Positions 43,700 through 52,248 of a stretch of DNA of 64,000 bases are shown one piece after another. The number at the start of each line of letters is the position of its first letter. Position 1 is the stretch's first letter. The translations under genes and the position numbers were made by a program. Origin of the DNA: Aquirufa beregesia (lineage in GTDB: Bacteria > Bacteroidota > Bacteroidia > Cytophagales > Spirosomataceae); contig NZ_SEWW01000005.1 in assembly GCF_011090385.1 (NCBI RefSeq), positions 1 through 64,000 on the forward strand, written 5' to 3'. Under the pieces are notes generated by a model. The model was not told the DNA's origin. It worked only from the letters and a program-made list of their open reading frames with translations, and made no database searches.

Positions 43700-45304
43700 A
43701 TGAAATCATTCCTATGGAGCCTTTGTGCCTATTTTCTTTGTTTTAGTTTACAAGCTCAAGAATCGTATCATTTAGTACCTAAGCCAGCTAAATTGACTCC
43801 CGTACAAGGGAAATTCATTTTTCAAAAAAGCACTGTCATTACATTGAGTACTCAAGATGAAAGTTTCAATGCTGTGGCGACTATGCTGAAAGATCAAATT
43901 AATGTATCTTCTGGGTTAAACCTGACGATAAAATCAGGGTCTCCTAGTTCGAAAGGCATTGTTTTCGTTCAAAATACAAGTTTAGGAGAAGAAGCTTATC
44001 GTTTGAATATTTCGACAAAAAAGATTGAAATTCAGGCTAAATCTGGGAAAGGTGCATTTTATGCCTTGCAGACCTTATTTCAATTGATGCCTGCGCAAAT
44101 TTATTCTAATGTAACTTCCAATCAAGAACTGACAGCTTTGGCTTGTCAAATTGAAGACGCTCCTCGATTTTCTTATCGTGGTATGATGCTGGACGTTGGT
44201 CGTTATTATTTTCCTGTGAGCTTTATCAAACGATTTTTGGATTTGATGGCTGTTTACAAGTTAAATACATTTCATTGGCACCTCACAGAAGACCAAGGAT
44301 GGAGAATTGAGATTAAAAAATATCCATTGTTGACGAGTGTAAGTTCCATCCGTAAGGAAACAATGGTGGGTCATTACCGAGATCAAAAATTTGATAATAA
44401 ACCTTATGGAGGCTTTTATACCCAAGAGGAAATCAAGGATGTGATTGCATATGCTTCGAAAAAATTCATTACCATTATTCCAGAAATAGAAATGCCGGGG
44501 CATTCTCAAGCGGTTTTGGCTGCCTACCCGGAATTGGGTTGTAACCCAGACAAAATTTATCAAGTAGCTACCAAATGGGGTATTTCTGAAGATGTATTAT
44601 GTCCAAGAGAGGAGACTTTTACCTTCATGGAAAATGTGTTGACTGAAGTAATGGCTTTATTTCCAGGTCAATACATCCATATTGGAGGAGATGAATGCCC
44701 TAAGAAACAATGGAAAGAGAGTCGCTTTTGTCAAGATTTAATCAAGAAATTAGGCTTGAAAGATGAGCATGAATTGCAAAGTTATTTTATTCGTCGGATC
44801 GACAAATTTGTTACTTCGAAAGGCAAGAAATTATTAGGTTGGGATGAAATATTAGAAGGTGGATTATCTCCTAATGCTATGGTGATGTCCTGGAGAGGAA
44901 CCAAAGGTGGCATAGAGGCAGCCAAACAAAACCACGATGTGGTCATGTCTCCAAATAGTTTTTTCTATTTGGACTATTATCAAGCAGATCCTAAAACACA
45001 GCCTTTAGCTATTGGAGGAAATTTGCCTTTATCTAAATCGTATTCTTTTGAACCAGATCTTCCAGAATTGACTGCAGATGAAGCCAAACATATTGTAGGT
45101 ATACAAGCGAACGTTTGGACGGAATACATCAGTACTCCTGCTTATGCTGAATACATGACCTTCCCAAGAGCATTGGCCTTATCTGAAATTTCATGGTCCC
45201 CTAAACAGCCCAAAGATTATGATGATTTCCTTTGTAGGGTAAAAGGAATTTTACCAGGTATGGATGCCTTAAAAATTAATTATTGCCCTGTGGGATTGAA
45301 ATAA
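43700..45304 (+). CDS. Beta-N-acetylhexosaminidase, GH20, exported
   Basis: The protein is about 534 residues from the ATG at 43700, which starts a signal peptide (MKSFLWSLCAYFLCFSLQAQ). The frame is open upstream to 43601, but that stretch holds the promoter and palindrome. An N-terminal GH20b domain (about 20-140) is followed by the TIM barrel from R-G-M-M-L-D-V-G-R-Y-Y-F-P. The substrate-assisted catalytic pair D331-E332 lies in HIGGDECP, and the barrel also has HWHLTEDQGWR. It releases terminal GlcNAc or GalNAc from chitin-type or glycoprotein/GAG oligosaccharides, which fits the nearby sulfatase and sialate-esterase-like genes. Confidence 0.93.
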   Translation: MKSFLWSLCAYFLCFSLQAQESYHLVPKPAKLTPVQGKFIFQKSTVITLSTQDESFNAVATMLKDQINVSSGLNLTIKSGSPSSKGIVFVQNTSLGEEAYRLNISTKKIEIQAKSGKGAFYALQTLFQLMPAQIYSNVTSNQELTALACQIEDAPRFSYRGMMLDVGRYYFPVSFIKRFLDLMAVYKLNTFHWHLTEDQGWRIEIKKYPLLTSVSSIRKETMVGHYRDQKFDNKPYGGFYTQEEIKDVIAYASKKFITIIPEIEMPGHSQAVLAAYPELGCNPDKIYQVATKWGISEDVLCPREETFTFMENVLTEVMALFPGQYIHIGGDECPKKQWKESRFCQDLIKKLGLKDEHELQSYFIRRIDKFVTSKGKKLLGWDEILEGGLSPNAMVMSWRGTKGGIEAAKQNHDVVMSPNSFFYLDYYQADPKTQPLAIGGNLPLSKSYSFEPDLPELTADEAKHIVGIQANVWTEYISTPAYAEYMTFPRALALSEISWSPKQPKDYDDFLCRVKGILPGMDALKINYCPVGLK

Positions 45305-45329
45305 ACGTAGAATTGTTAGTTTTTTCCTA

Positions 45330-45362
45330 AACGCTGTCAAGGTTCCAAACCTTGACAGCGTT
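45330..45362. repeat. 33-nt palindromic hairpin repeat, copy B
   Basis: Arms identical to copy A around a CCA loop (perfect 15-bp stem). It lies 26 nt after the GH20 stop and 65 nt from the convergent sulfatase stop, so it may also act as a terminator. Confidence 0.9.
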
Positions 45363-45426
45363 GATTTTTACTAGGTATTGATTTTTCATTCAAAAAAACC
45401 AACGAATGAAATCCGACATTTATTTC

Positions 45427-48279
45427 TCAAAAATTGATAATCTCCCAACTCGGTATTTTCGCTGCACGGTGTTCGCGTTTTAGGATGGCATCTAGTTGTG
45501 GAATTAATTCTGGATGCAGGTCCGCTACATTTTTCTTCTCATATGGATCGTTGTCCAAATCATAAATCTCCCAAGGATCTTGTCTGTTTTTCTTTAAGTT
45601 GGATTTAACTCCTTTCCATTGCTGAATTCTAATGGCTACTTGACCTGTTTTTTCTGGAAATTCAAAATAGATGAAAGGGCGTTGTTTCTGCTCTCCTTTT
45701 TTTAGAATACTGGGTAAAAAAGAGATTCCATCGGTATCGGCAACGTGTTGACCTGTTAACTCAGCTAAAGTGGCCATCATATCATACTGAACCGAAGGTA
45801 AGTGATTTATTTGACCACCTGGGATTACTCCCGGCCAAGAAACGATTAATGGTTCTCTAATACCACCTTCATATACATCTTGTTTCCTTCCTCTTAATCC
45901 AGCAGTGCTTTGGAAGAACTCTGTATCTACTCCTCCCACATCAAAGGTGGCTCCATTATCAGAAGAAAAGAATACAATGGTCTGCTTGTCGATTTTATAC
46001 TTTTTTAAGGCCTCTACGAGTCGCCCAACCTGCGTATCTAAATAGGAAATCATGCCCGCATAGGTAGCTCTGGGATGAGCAGTGGGAGTATATCCTTTTT
46101 TACCTAAATAAGCGCTATCTGGGAAAACCCCAACATAGGGCTTGATGGCTTCATCGGGTGCTTGCAAAGAAACGTGGGGCAGGGGCAATGGTAAGTAGAG
46201 GAAGAATGGCAGGTGTTTGTTTTTTTCAACAAAGCTCAGCGCCTTATCCATCATTTTATCAACCACATATTCTTTGCCTTGGAATTGCTTGAAATCGATG
46301 CCCACTGGTGCACCTTTACCTTGGAATTGATGAACGTTGATGTATTTATTATTCAAGGTATCCCACTTTCCATTTTCCCATAAATGGGTAGTATAGTAGT
46401 TGTGGGCTTGTTTTTGATCCAATAGTCCATAAAAATAATCAAATCCATGAGCATTGGGATTACCCGAACCATTGGCCATTCCCAATCCCCATTTTCCAAT
46501 GGCAGCAGTCTGATATCCGGCATTTTTCATTAATGTACCTAAAGTAAACGTGTTTGCTTCCAGGGGCATTTGACCTCTTTCGGTTTCATCTGTAAAGCCA
46601 CCTAATTCATGGTTTCCCCGAATTTGGGAATGCCCAGCATGCTTTCCCGTTAATAGCATGCAACGTGCAGGGGCGCATACTGGAGCAGAAGTATAGTGTT
46701 GAGTGAATTTAATTCCTTGCTTTGCCAAGGCATCTAGATAAGGTGTTTTGATGATTTTTTGACCATAAGCACCCAACTCCCCATATCCTAAATCATCGGC
46801 ATAAATATAGACCACATTCGGTTTTTTTATACGGCCTATTTCCCGGTTTTCCTTTCCTTTTTTTTGTGTTAAATCATCCCCTAGTTCTTCTCGAGCTCGA
46901 TCCGCTAATAGTAAGAGGTCCTTTACTTTATCTGGATATTTAGCTTGTACGTCATATCGCTCACCTGGATCTCTTCTTAAATCATAGAGCCCCTGAGGAA
47001 CCGGAGCATTTTCATTGACTTGGCCAGCTAAACCATCATTGGCAGGTAAGAAACCTTCATAGGTCCTTCCTGGGTGAGGTAAAACTAATTTCCAATCTCC
47101 TTTTCTAACAGCTTCTAAGTTGTTTCTGCGGTAATAATACAGAAAATCTTTTCTCGGCTCAGCTTGGCTGTCTCCTTGTAAAATGGGCCAAATACTCACG
47201 CCATCAATCTTCTTTTTGGGTAGCTTGGCTTGGGTAGCCTGTGCAATAGTCGGTAGTACATCAATGGCCGCGGCTAGTTTATTGGAAATTTGACCTGCCT
47301 GTATTTTCCCCTTCCAATAGGCGATGAATGGAACTCTTTGTCCACCCTCAAATGAAGTGCCTTTCCCTTCTCTAAGGCCATTGGTTGAACCAGCGTGATT
47401 GCCATAATTTAACCAAGGGCCATTGTCGCTGGTGAAAATGACTAAAGTGTTCTCCTCTAAGTGGTTTTTCTTTAAGGTTTTGATGATTTCACCGATGGAC
47501 CAATCCACTTCCAACATCATATCTCCGTAAAGTCCTTGTTTGCTTTTCCCTTGAAATGCTGGCGAAGCCGCAATGGGAACATGGGGCATGGAATGAGGTA
47601 TATAAACAAAAAATGGCTTGTTTTTATTCTTCTCTATGAATTGTACCGAACGCTGGGTTAATACGCGAGTGATTTGTTCTTGGTCTTTTAAATTTCTCAA
47701 ATAGATGCTTGGCTCATCTCCTTCATATATAGAAAGTACAGGTAAATCTTGCTTATATGCACCCAGTTTGGTGATAGGTTTACCTTCTAAATCCACTGGC
47801 CACATATCATTGGAATAGGGGATGCCTACATATTCATCGAATCCTTGTTGCTTGGGCAAAAACTCTTTTTTGTCTCCCAAATGCCATTTTCCAAACATGC
47901 CCGTTGCGTAGCCTTGATCTTTTAAGATTTCCGCAATAGTTTCTTCATCTGGACTTAATCCAACAGGGGAATTAGGGAATAAGGCTCCCGAAATACCGAC
48001 CCGATTGGGGTAGCATCCTGTTAAAATCCCAGCCCTGGAAGCACTACAAACAGCTTGTGCCGACAAGAAATTGGTAAAACGAATTCCTTGGTTGGCCATT
48101 CGGTCGATGTTGGGCGTTTCATATTGCAGCGCACCATAGCAACTCAAATCTCCGTAACCTAAATCATCCATGAGGATTAAGATGACGTTCGGTTTCTTTG
48201 GTTTGGGTACTTTAGAAAAGCTAACAAATGCAGACAAAAGGGCGATTAATGTGAAAAGTGTATATTTTTTCATAAACAA
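45427..48279 (-). CDS. Tandem double sulfatase (two fused S1-type sulfatase domains), exported
   Basis: The 950-residue protein has one signal sequence (about 1-22) and two complete sulfatase domains in a single frame. Domain 1 (about 28-465) has the metal pair D38-D39, the formylglycine motif C78-S-A-S-R82 and GKWHLG. Domain 2 (about 485-945) has A-D-D-L-G-Y-G (D495-D496), C535-A-P-A-R539 and GKWGLG. The linker is a short charged segment (about 466-486). Single sulfatases are usually near 450-550 residues, so this is a real fusion. Each Cys can be converted to formylglycine by the enzyme encoded at 52249-53391. It likely desulfates a sulfated glycan at two positions or linkages. Confidence 0.93.
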   Translation of the reverse strand: MFMKKYTLFTLIALLSAFVSFSKVPKPKKPNVILILMDDLGYGDLSCYGALQYETPNIDRMANQGIRFTNFLSAQAVCSASRAGILTGCYPNRVGISGALFPNSPVGLSPDEETIAEILKDQGYATGMFGKWHLGDKKEFLPKQQGFDEYVGIPYSNDMWPVDLEGKPITKLGAYKQDLPVLSIYEGDEPSIYLRNLKDQEQITRVLTQRSVQFIEKNKNKPFFVYIPHSMPHVPIAASPAFQGKSKQGLYGDMMLEVDWSIGEIIKTLKKNHLEENTLVIFTSDNGPWLNYGNHAGSTNGLREGKGTSFEGGQRVPFIAYWKGKIQAGQISNKLAAAIDVLPTIAQATQAKLPKKKIDGVSIWPILQGDSQAEPRKDFLYYYRRNNLEAVRKGDWKLVLPHPGRTYEGFLPANDGLAGQVNENAPVPQGLYDLRRDPGERYDVQAKYPDKVKDLLLLADRAREELGDDLTQKKGKENREIGRIKKPNVVYIYADDLGYGELGAYGQKIIKTPYLDALAKQGIKFTQHYTSAPVCAPARCMLLTGKHAGHSQIRGNHELGGFTDETERGQMPLEANTFTLGTLMKNAGYQTAAIGKWGLGMANGSGNPNAHGFDYFYGLLDQKQAHNYYTTHLWENGKWDTLNNKYINVHQFQGKGAPVGIDFKQFQGKEYVVDKMMDKALSFVEKNKHLPFFLYLPLPLPHVSLQAPDEAIKPYVGVFPDSAYLGKKGYTPTAHPRATYAGMISYLDTQVGRLVEALKKYKIDKQTIVFFSSDNGATFDVGGVDTEFFQSTAGLRGRKQDVYEGGIREPLIVSWPGVIPGGQINHLPSVQYDMMATLAELTGQHVADTDGISFLPSILKKGEQKQRPFIYFEFPEKTGQVAIRIQQWKGVKSNLKKNRQDPWEIYDLDNDPYEKKNVADLHPELIPQLDAILKREHRAAKIPSWEIINF

Positions 48280-48377
48280 GGTTTAATGCCCGAATTTAAT
48301 CAATCTATTTGAAATTAATAGTATAGTTAAATAATAGATTATATATTCTTTTATTTTTTATCTTCAATCAAATATAA

Positions 48378-48412
48378 ATGCCTAAGAATGAGATGTTTCC
48401 ATTCTTAGGCAT
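48378..48412 (-). terminator. Terminator-like hairpin of the Rieske/cytochrome operon
   Basis: A perfect 13-bp stem ATGCCTAAGAATG / CATTCTTAGGCAT with a 9-nt loop, 24 nt after the cytochrome stop on the minus strand. A T-rich but interrupted tract follows. Confidence 0.65.
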
Positions 48413-48435
48413 TGTAGGGGTGTTGTCATTGAAGT

Positions 48436-49518
48436 TTAGTTGTTCAAAGCGCCAGCATCTATCCAGGACTTAATCTGGCTAATTTCACAGCTAGAGATTT
48501 TTGTGCTAGCATTGGGCATAGGTACAAAACCTGCACTATGAGTCACTGATCCATACAGCTTACCATTACTAACTACTTTCAAAACATTGGCATGAGTGCT
48601 TAGATCAATACCTGCAGATGCCGCTGTTCCACTATGGCAACCTACGCAATTTGTTTTTAAGATCGTTTGTATTGTGCTAGTAAAGCTAATATTGGTGGTG
48701 ACGCAAGCACTTCCACTGGGCTCACATGAATTATTGAGCGCACCTTGTTTAATCCAATTGAAAATAGCGGTTTTGGTATCAGTATTTAATGGGGCCATAG
48801 GTGGAACAGGCATACGTTCATCATCTGTTCGAATAATACTTTTATATAATTTACTATTAGTAGGATCTCCAGCCCTAACCGATTTCATGATGTTGCTGTA
48901 ATCCGTCAATTGTACTCCTTCTTTTTTACTAATGGCATCATGGCAGCCACTCATGGCACAGTTAGAAATGATAATAGGAAGAATTTTTTGTTGAAAATAC
49001 ACCAAATTTGGATCACAAGTAACCGCTGGAGGATTCACAGGAGGTTCGGTAGGACTAGCTGTAACCACAGGGTTCACGGGGTTGGTGGGATTCAAATTGA
49101 CTAGAATGCTTCCTGAAGGGTAGGAGCCCACAATCCATTTCTTTATAGTGCTTACATCACATTTGGATAAAGTGGTAGTGGCATTGGGCATGGCTGAATA
49201 GCCACTAGCATGGGTAAGGGAACCATACAGTTTCCCATTTTTAATATAGGGTACAATTTTGTCGTAAGTACTAAAATCTACCCCTCCAGATATAATGGCA
49301 CCACTATGGCAAGAGGTGCAATTGTACTGGAGTATAGGCCAAACGGATTTGTCAAACGTGATGGTATTCGTATCACAAGTAGAGGTAGAATTGGGTAATT
49401 CTACCCCAGTATTGTTCCCCGTACCTGTTTGAGTAGCAGGGAGGGGACTGTTTTTATCACTTAGGCAAGCCACCATAAATAAGGTGACTAAGCTCATTAC
49501 AAGGAACTGGTATTTCAT
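48436..49518 (-). CDS. Lipoprotein with three c-type-cytochrome-like domains
   Basis: The 360-residue lipoprotein (lipobox LFMVAC, Cys18) has three repeats. Repeat 1 has C67-T-S-C-H71 with Met110 as likely axial ligand. Repeat 2 has C187-A-M-S-G-C192-H193 (CX4CH) with Met236. Repeat 3 has C291-V-G-C-H295 with Met334. Repeats 1 and 3 are close copies (for example NGKLYGS-x-T-H, MPNA); the middle one is diverged. Proline/asparagine-rich linkers separate them. The family resembles Planctomycete-type cytochrome c domains. It is the last gene of the Rieske operon, directly abutting yceI. A role as outer-membrane- or periplasm-facing electron carrier is inferred. Confidence 0.85.
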   Translation of the reverse strand: MKYQFLVMSLVTLFMVACLSDKNSPLPATQTGTGNNTGVELPNSTSTCDTNTITFDKSVWPILQYNCTSCHSGAIISGGVDFSTYDKIVPYIKNGKLYGSLTHASGYSAMPNATTTLSKCDVSTIKKWIVGSYPSGSILVNLNPTNPVNPVVTASPTEPPVNPPAVTCDPNLVYFQQKILPIIISNCAMSGCHDAISKKEGVQLTDYSNIMKSVRAGDPTNSKLYKSIIRTDDERMPVPPMAPLNTDTKTAIFNWIKQGALNNSCEPSGSACVTTNISFTSTIQTILKTNCVGCHSGTAASAGIDLSTHANVLKVVSNGKLYGSVTHSAGFVPMPNASTKISSCEISQIKSWIDAGALNN

Positions 49519-50070
49519 TTATTTCTTTTGGGTAAACTGTATTTTACTTTTTACTTCAATCACTTCTGCAATTTTTGCAAATACAATTTTGGGTATGTCA
49601 ATTTGATAATCTTGTAATCGAATGTCAAACTGGCTACTCAATTGTAATTGGTTCCCATCTGAAATGATGGTTCCTTTAATTTCAATGGGTTTAGTAACAC
49701 CATGTATATTGGCAGTACCAGTGGCCGTTACGGGATATGTCCCTGCCTTTTTTAGATCTACCGCTTCTTTGATTTTTCCCTTAAATGAGGCCATGGGGAA
49801 TTTTTCACTTTCTAAATAGTTCTCGTTAAAGTGTTCCTGCATGAGCTTATTAGGGAATACAAATGAGGTAATTCGCATTTGTACCGCAATTTCGTTGGTT
49901 GCTACATTGATGATGCTATTGACACTTTTAGACAAGGCATCAATATTTTCTAAAGGAGTTTTAGAAAAAAAGGAAATCTCACCACTTTGAGCTTGGTACA
50001 ATTGAGCCTGGGCAGTATAGGATATCGCCACAGCGCACATGAGCAAAGTTGCTATGAATAAACGTTTCAT
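49519..50070 (-). CDS. YceI-family periplasmic lipid/isoprenoid-binding protein
   Basis: The protein is about 183 residues from the ATG at 50070, chosen because it begins a signal peptide (MKRLFIATLLMCAVAIS...QAQ) and follows the previous stop by 7 nt. The longer open frame to 50154 overlaps the upstream gene. YceI features include the S-G-E-I-S-F-F-S start of the barrel, MASFKGKIKEA, the G-T-A-N-I-H-G-V-T-K segment, and a final K-S-K-I-Q-F strand. Family members bind polyisoprenoids such as ubiquinone precursors in a lipocalin-like barrel. Among Rieske and cytochrome genes, a quinone-like ligand is a reasonable guess. Confidence 0.88.
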   Translation of the reverse strand: MKRLFIATLLMCAVAISYTAQAQLYQAQSGEISFFSKTPLENIDALSKSVNSIINVATNEIAVQMRITSFVFPNKLMQEHFNENYLESEKFPMASFKGKIKEAVDLKKAGTYPVTATGTANIHGVTKPIEIKGTIISDGNQLQLSSQFDIRLQDYQIDIPKIVFAKIAEVIEVKSKIQFTQKK

Positions 50071-50077
50071 ATAGGGG

Positions 50078-51013
50078 TTATTTGTGTGTTTTTTTTGCTT
50101 CTGGATCAAAACTGAATGTCCTAGCGATATTGAATCCATAAAATATGTCTCCATTCGCCCATGTACCCGTTGTTTGACCTATAAAATGCTTTTCAATCAT
50201 TCCTCGGGAATTAGAGAAGTGCAATTGAAATACGTGTCCTCCCGTTTCAATATCAAAGCCTAAGGCAAATGAATCATGATATGGGTATACTTCACCTGAT
50301 TTAGCTAGGTAAGCATTTTGATCAACCAAGTTTTTGTAATATTCGGCTGATATACTCAAGCGATTACTCAATTTATACCTCCCTCCAAATCCAAGAGAAG
50401 CAATGTCATTGTTGTGATAAGTGGACTCACTTAGATTGTTATGTAAAATAGTGGGCATAACTTGTAAGGAAAGCTTTTCATTCATCTTCCGAGCGATTAA
50501 TACTTGCCCTACATAGCTTTGTCTTTGTTGATTAGTATAAAAACGCATCAAGGTACCACTCGACATGGTATATCCGGTAGGCATGGAATTAATGACTAAA
50601 CTTCCATAAGCCGCCACACTAACAGGCATTTGGTTAGATTGCCTCAGTATCTTGTATTTGGTATAAAAGTCATAGCTTTTTTCAATGGAGGAACGACCAG
50701 CTCCTAACAACCATTGATCGGTGATACCATATTCAAGCCCCAGTCGGATTCGAGCTTCATCCAAACCAAAAAAGTTTTCTAAAAATCCAGAATTGACAGC
50801 ACCAAAACGGTGAGATATCCAAAAATTTAAATGCTTTTTGGCGATAGTCTCCATAGTTTGTCCGTTGATTAAACGAGAACCTTTGAAGGTAGCTTGGGTA
50901 TACACTTTATCTTTGGATGCTTCTTTATCTAGCATGGCCATCAAATCATCTTGGGCCATAGAGGCATAACCCATACCACTTAAGAAGAGCAGTAGGAAGG
51001 ATATTTTCTTCAT
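50078..51013 (-). CDS. DUF5777 family outer-membrane beta-barrel protein
   Basis: The 311-residue protein has a signal peptide (ending GYASMAQ) followed by repeating amphipathic strands characteristic of a 12-14-strand barrel. Conserved DUF5777 blocks are KHLNFWISHRFGAVNSG and FGLDEARIRLGLEYGITDQW, with YYKNLVDQNAYLAKSG near the C-terminus. Family function is unknown. It starts 12 nt after the Rieske gene and ends 7 nt before yceI. The constant company of electron carriers makes a conduit or receptor in the outer membrane worth considering. Confidence 0.85.
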   Translation of the reverse strand: MKKISFLLLFLSGMGYASMAQDDLMAMLDKEASKDKVYTQATFKGSRLINGQTMETIAKKHLNFWISHRFGAVNSGFLENFFGLDEARIRLGLEYGITDQWLLGAGRSSIEKSYDFYTKYKILRQSNQMPVSVAAYGSLVINSMPTGYTMSSGTLMRFYTNQQRQSYVGQVLIARKMNEKLSLQVMPTILHNNLSESTYHNNDIASLGFGGRYKLSNRLSISAEYYKNLVDQNAYLAKSGEVYPYHDSFALGFDIETGGHVFQLHFSNSRGMIEKHFIGQTTGTWANGDIFYGFNIARTFSFDPEAKKTHK

Positions 51014-51025
51014 AGGTATGTTATT

Positions 51026-51487
51026 TTATGAGAATACTCTCAGGTTAGTGCCTGTTAAGGCTGTTTTATAAGTAGTTAATCCTCGGGCCCCTTCTGCATT
51101 CAGGCCTTTTCCATTAATGTCATACATGGCGCCATGTACCGAACAATTGAAGCCACCATTGGCATAACTAATGGCCACATTTCCCTCGTGGGAACAAACT
51201 TGGGTCACCGCCGAAAAGGTAGTTGAGTTGACACGAACTACCACGATTTGATTGACAATGACAAAACCATCTGGACTATTCAATTTGGAATAATCGGTTT
51301 TGGTTAGGTCTAGTGTAAAGTCGACACCCGTAGCCGGAGTACCCGGTTTTACATTCGAAGAAGGCGTAACATTTTCTTCTTTTGAACAAGAACTTAGGCC
51401 GGAAGCAGCACAATAAACTGCCATGAGCGAGGCTCCTTTGAAGCCTAATGACTTCAAGAATTCATTTCTGTTAAGATTGGTTTTCAT
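51026..51487 (-). CDS. Rieske [2Fe-2S] lipoprotein 1
   Basis: The protein is about 153 residues from the ATG at 51487. It begins with an R-N-E-F-L-K-S-L-G-F segment and a lipoprotein-like signal ending GLSSC. The cluster ligands are C98-S-H100 and C115-S-V-H118, with a 14-residue spacer. Both disulfide cysteines of high-potential bc1-type Rieske proteins are missing, so a lower-potential, ferredoxin-like centre is expected. It is a paralogue of the adjacent gene at 51574-52008. An alternative start 5 codons upstream (51502) is less likely. Confidence 0.85.
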   Translation of the reverse strand: MKTNLNRNEFLKSLGFKGASLMAVYCAASGLSSCSKEENVTPSSNVKPGTPATGVDFTLDLTKTDYSKLNSPDGFVIVNQIVVVRVNSTTFSAVTQVCSHEGNVAISYANGGFNCSVHGAMYDINGKGLNAEGARGLTTYKTALTGTNLRVFS

Positions 51488-51573
51488 ACTATTATAGAAC
51501 ATTAAGGGTTATTAAATGGCTAATGTTAAATAATCTTTTTGAAAATCAATGTTAATTTAGTAGAAATATAGAA

Positions 51574-52008
51574 TTAGGAGTAAACTCTCAATGAATTTCC
51601 AGTTAATGTTGTTTTGTATGCAGTTAAGCCTCTGCTCCCATTGGCATTTAATCCTTTTCCACTAGTATCAAATGTAGCACCATGCTCAGGACAATAAAAT
51701 CCACCACTACTGTAGATGACGGCGGATCGTCCTTCATGGGAACAAATTTGGGTAACTGCTGCAAATGCGGTGCTTGACACGCGAGCAACGACTACATTTT
51801 GGGTCACCACATATGAACCAACGTTATTGAGTTTTGAGTAGGCAGCCTGACTCAAATCTAAGGTGAAATCTGCAGAGGAGGAAGGGGTAATTCCTGTTTC
51901 ATTTTTACATGAACTTACTGCAGAAGCACCGCAATACACCGCTACCAATGAGGCACCTTTCAATCCTAGGGATTTCAGGAATTCATGACGTTTTATTTTA
52001 TCCGACAT
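51574..52008 (-). CDS. Rieske [2Fe-2S] lipoprotein 2 (operon leader)
   Basis: The 144-residue protein is a paralogue of the next gene: RHEFLKSLGLKGASLVAVYC, lipobox-like AVSSC (Cys34), and cluster ligands C89-S-H91 and C106-P-E-H109. It shares the C-terminal GLNA-x-G-x-RGLT-x-YKT block with its neighbour. It is first in a five-gene minus-strand unit, 86 nt before the second Rieske gene. A TAGTTTTG promoter with an inverted repeat lies just upstream. Two different Rieske proteins in series suggest an electron relay. Confidence 0.85.
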   Translation of the reverse strand: MSDKIKRHEFLKSLGLKGASLVAVYCGASAVSSCKNETGITPSSSADFTLDLSQAAYSKLNNVGSYVVTQNVVVARVSSTAFAAVTQICSHEGRSAVIYSSGGFYCPEHGATFDTSGKGLNANGSRGLTAYKTTLTGNSLRVYS

Positions 52009-52033
52009 AGATGATTAAAGGGTTTAACTTTCT

Positions 52034-52078
52034 CAAAACTAATCAATCAAACGATTGTTTTATCTGATGATTATCATC
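52034..52078 (-). promoter_or_regulatory. Promoter and operator candidates of the Rieske operon
   Basis: The -7 box TAGTTTTG (52041 to 52034) fits the consensus, 26 nt before the ATG. Directly upstream are two inverted repeats: CAATC-AAAC-GATTG (52044-52057) and GATGAT-T-ATCATC (52066-52078), either of which could be a regulator site. Confidence 0.5.
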
Positions 52079-52248
52079 TATTCATAGGATTTCGATAAAT
52101 GGACAGAAGAAGACAAGGATTAGGCAAATTGTGCCGATTTGTCAATTAGACTACCAGATTAGTAGAACACGCCTTGTTTCATGGTAAATTAATTGGTATA
52201 TATGTTTTGTTTCTGTTAATTTCCCTCATTATTAACCTGAATGATTCT

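Noticed and set aside
50071-50154. 28-residue extension of the YceI protein
   Set aside because: It overlaps the DUF5777 gene in another frame; the ATG at 50070 begins a standard signal peptide after a 7-nt gap.
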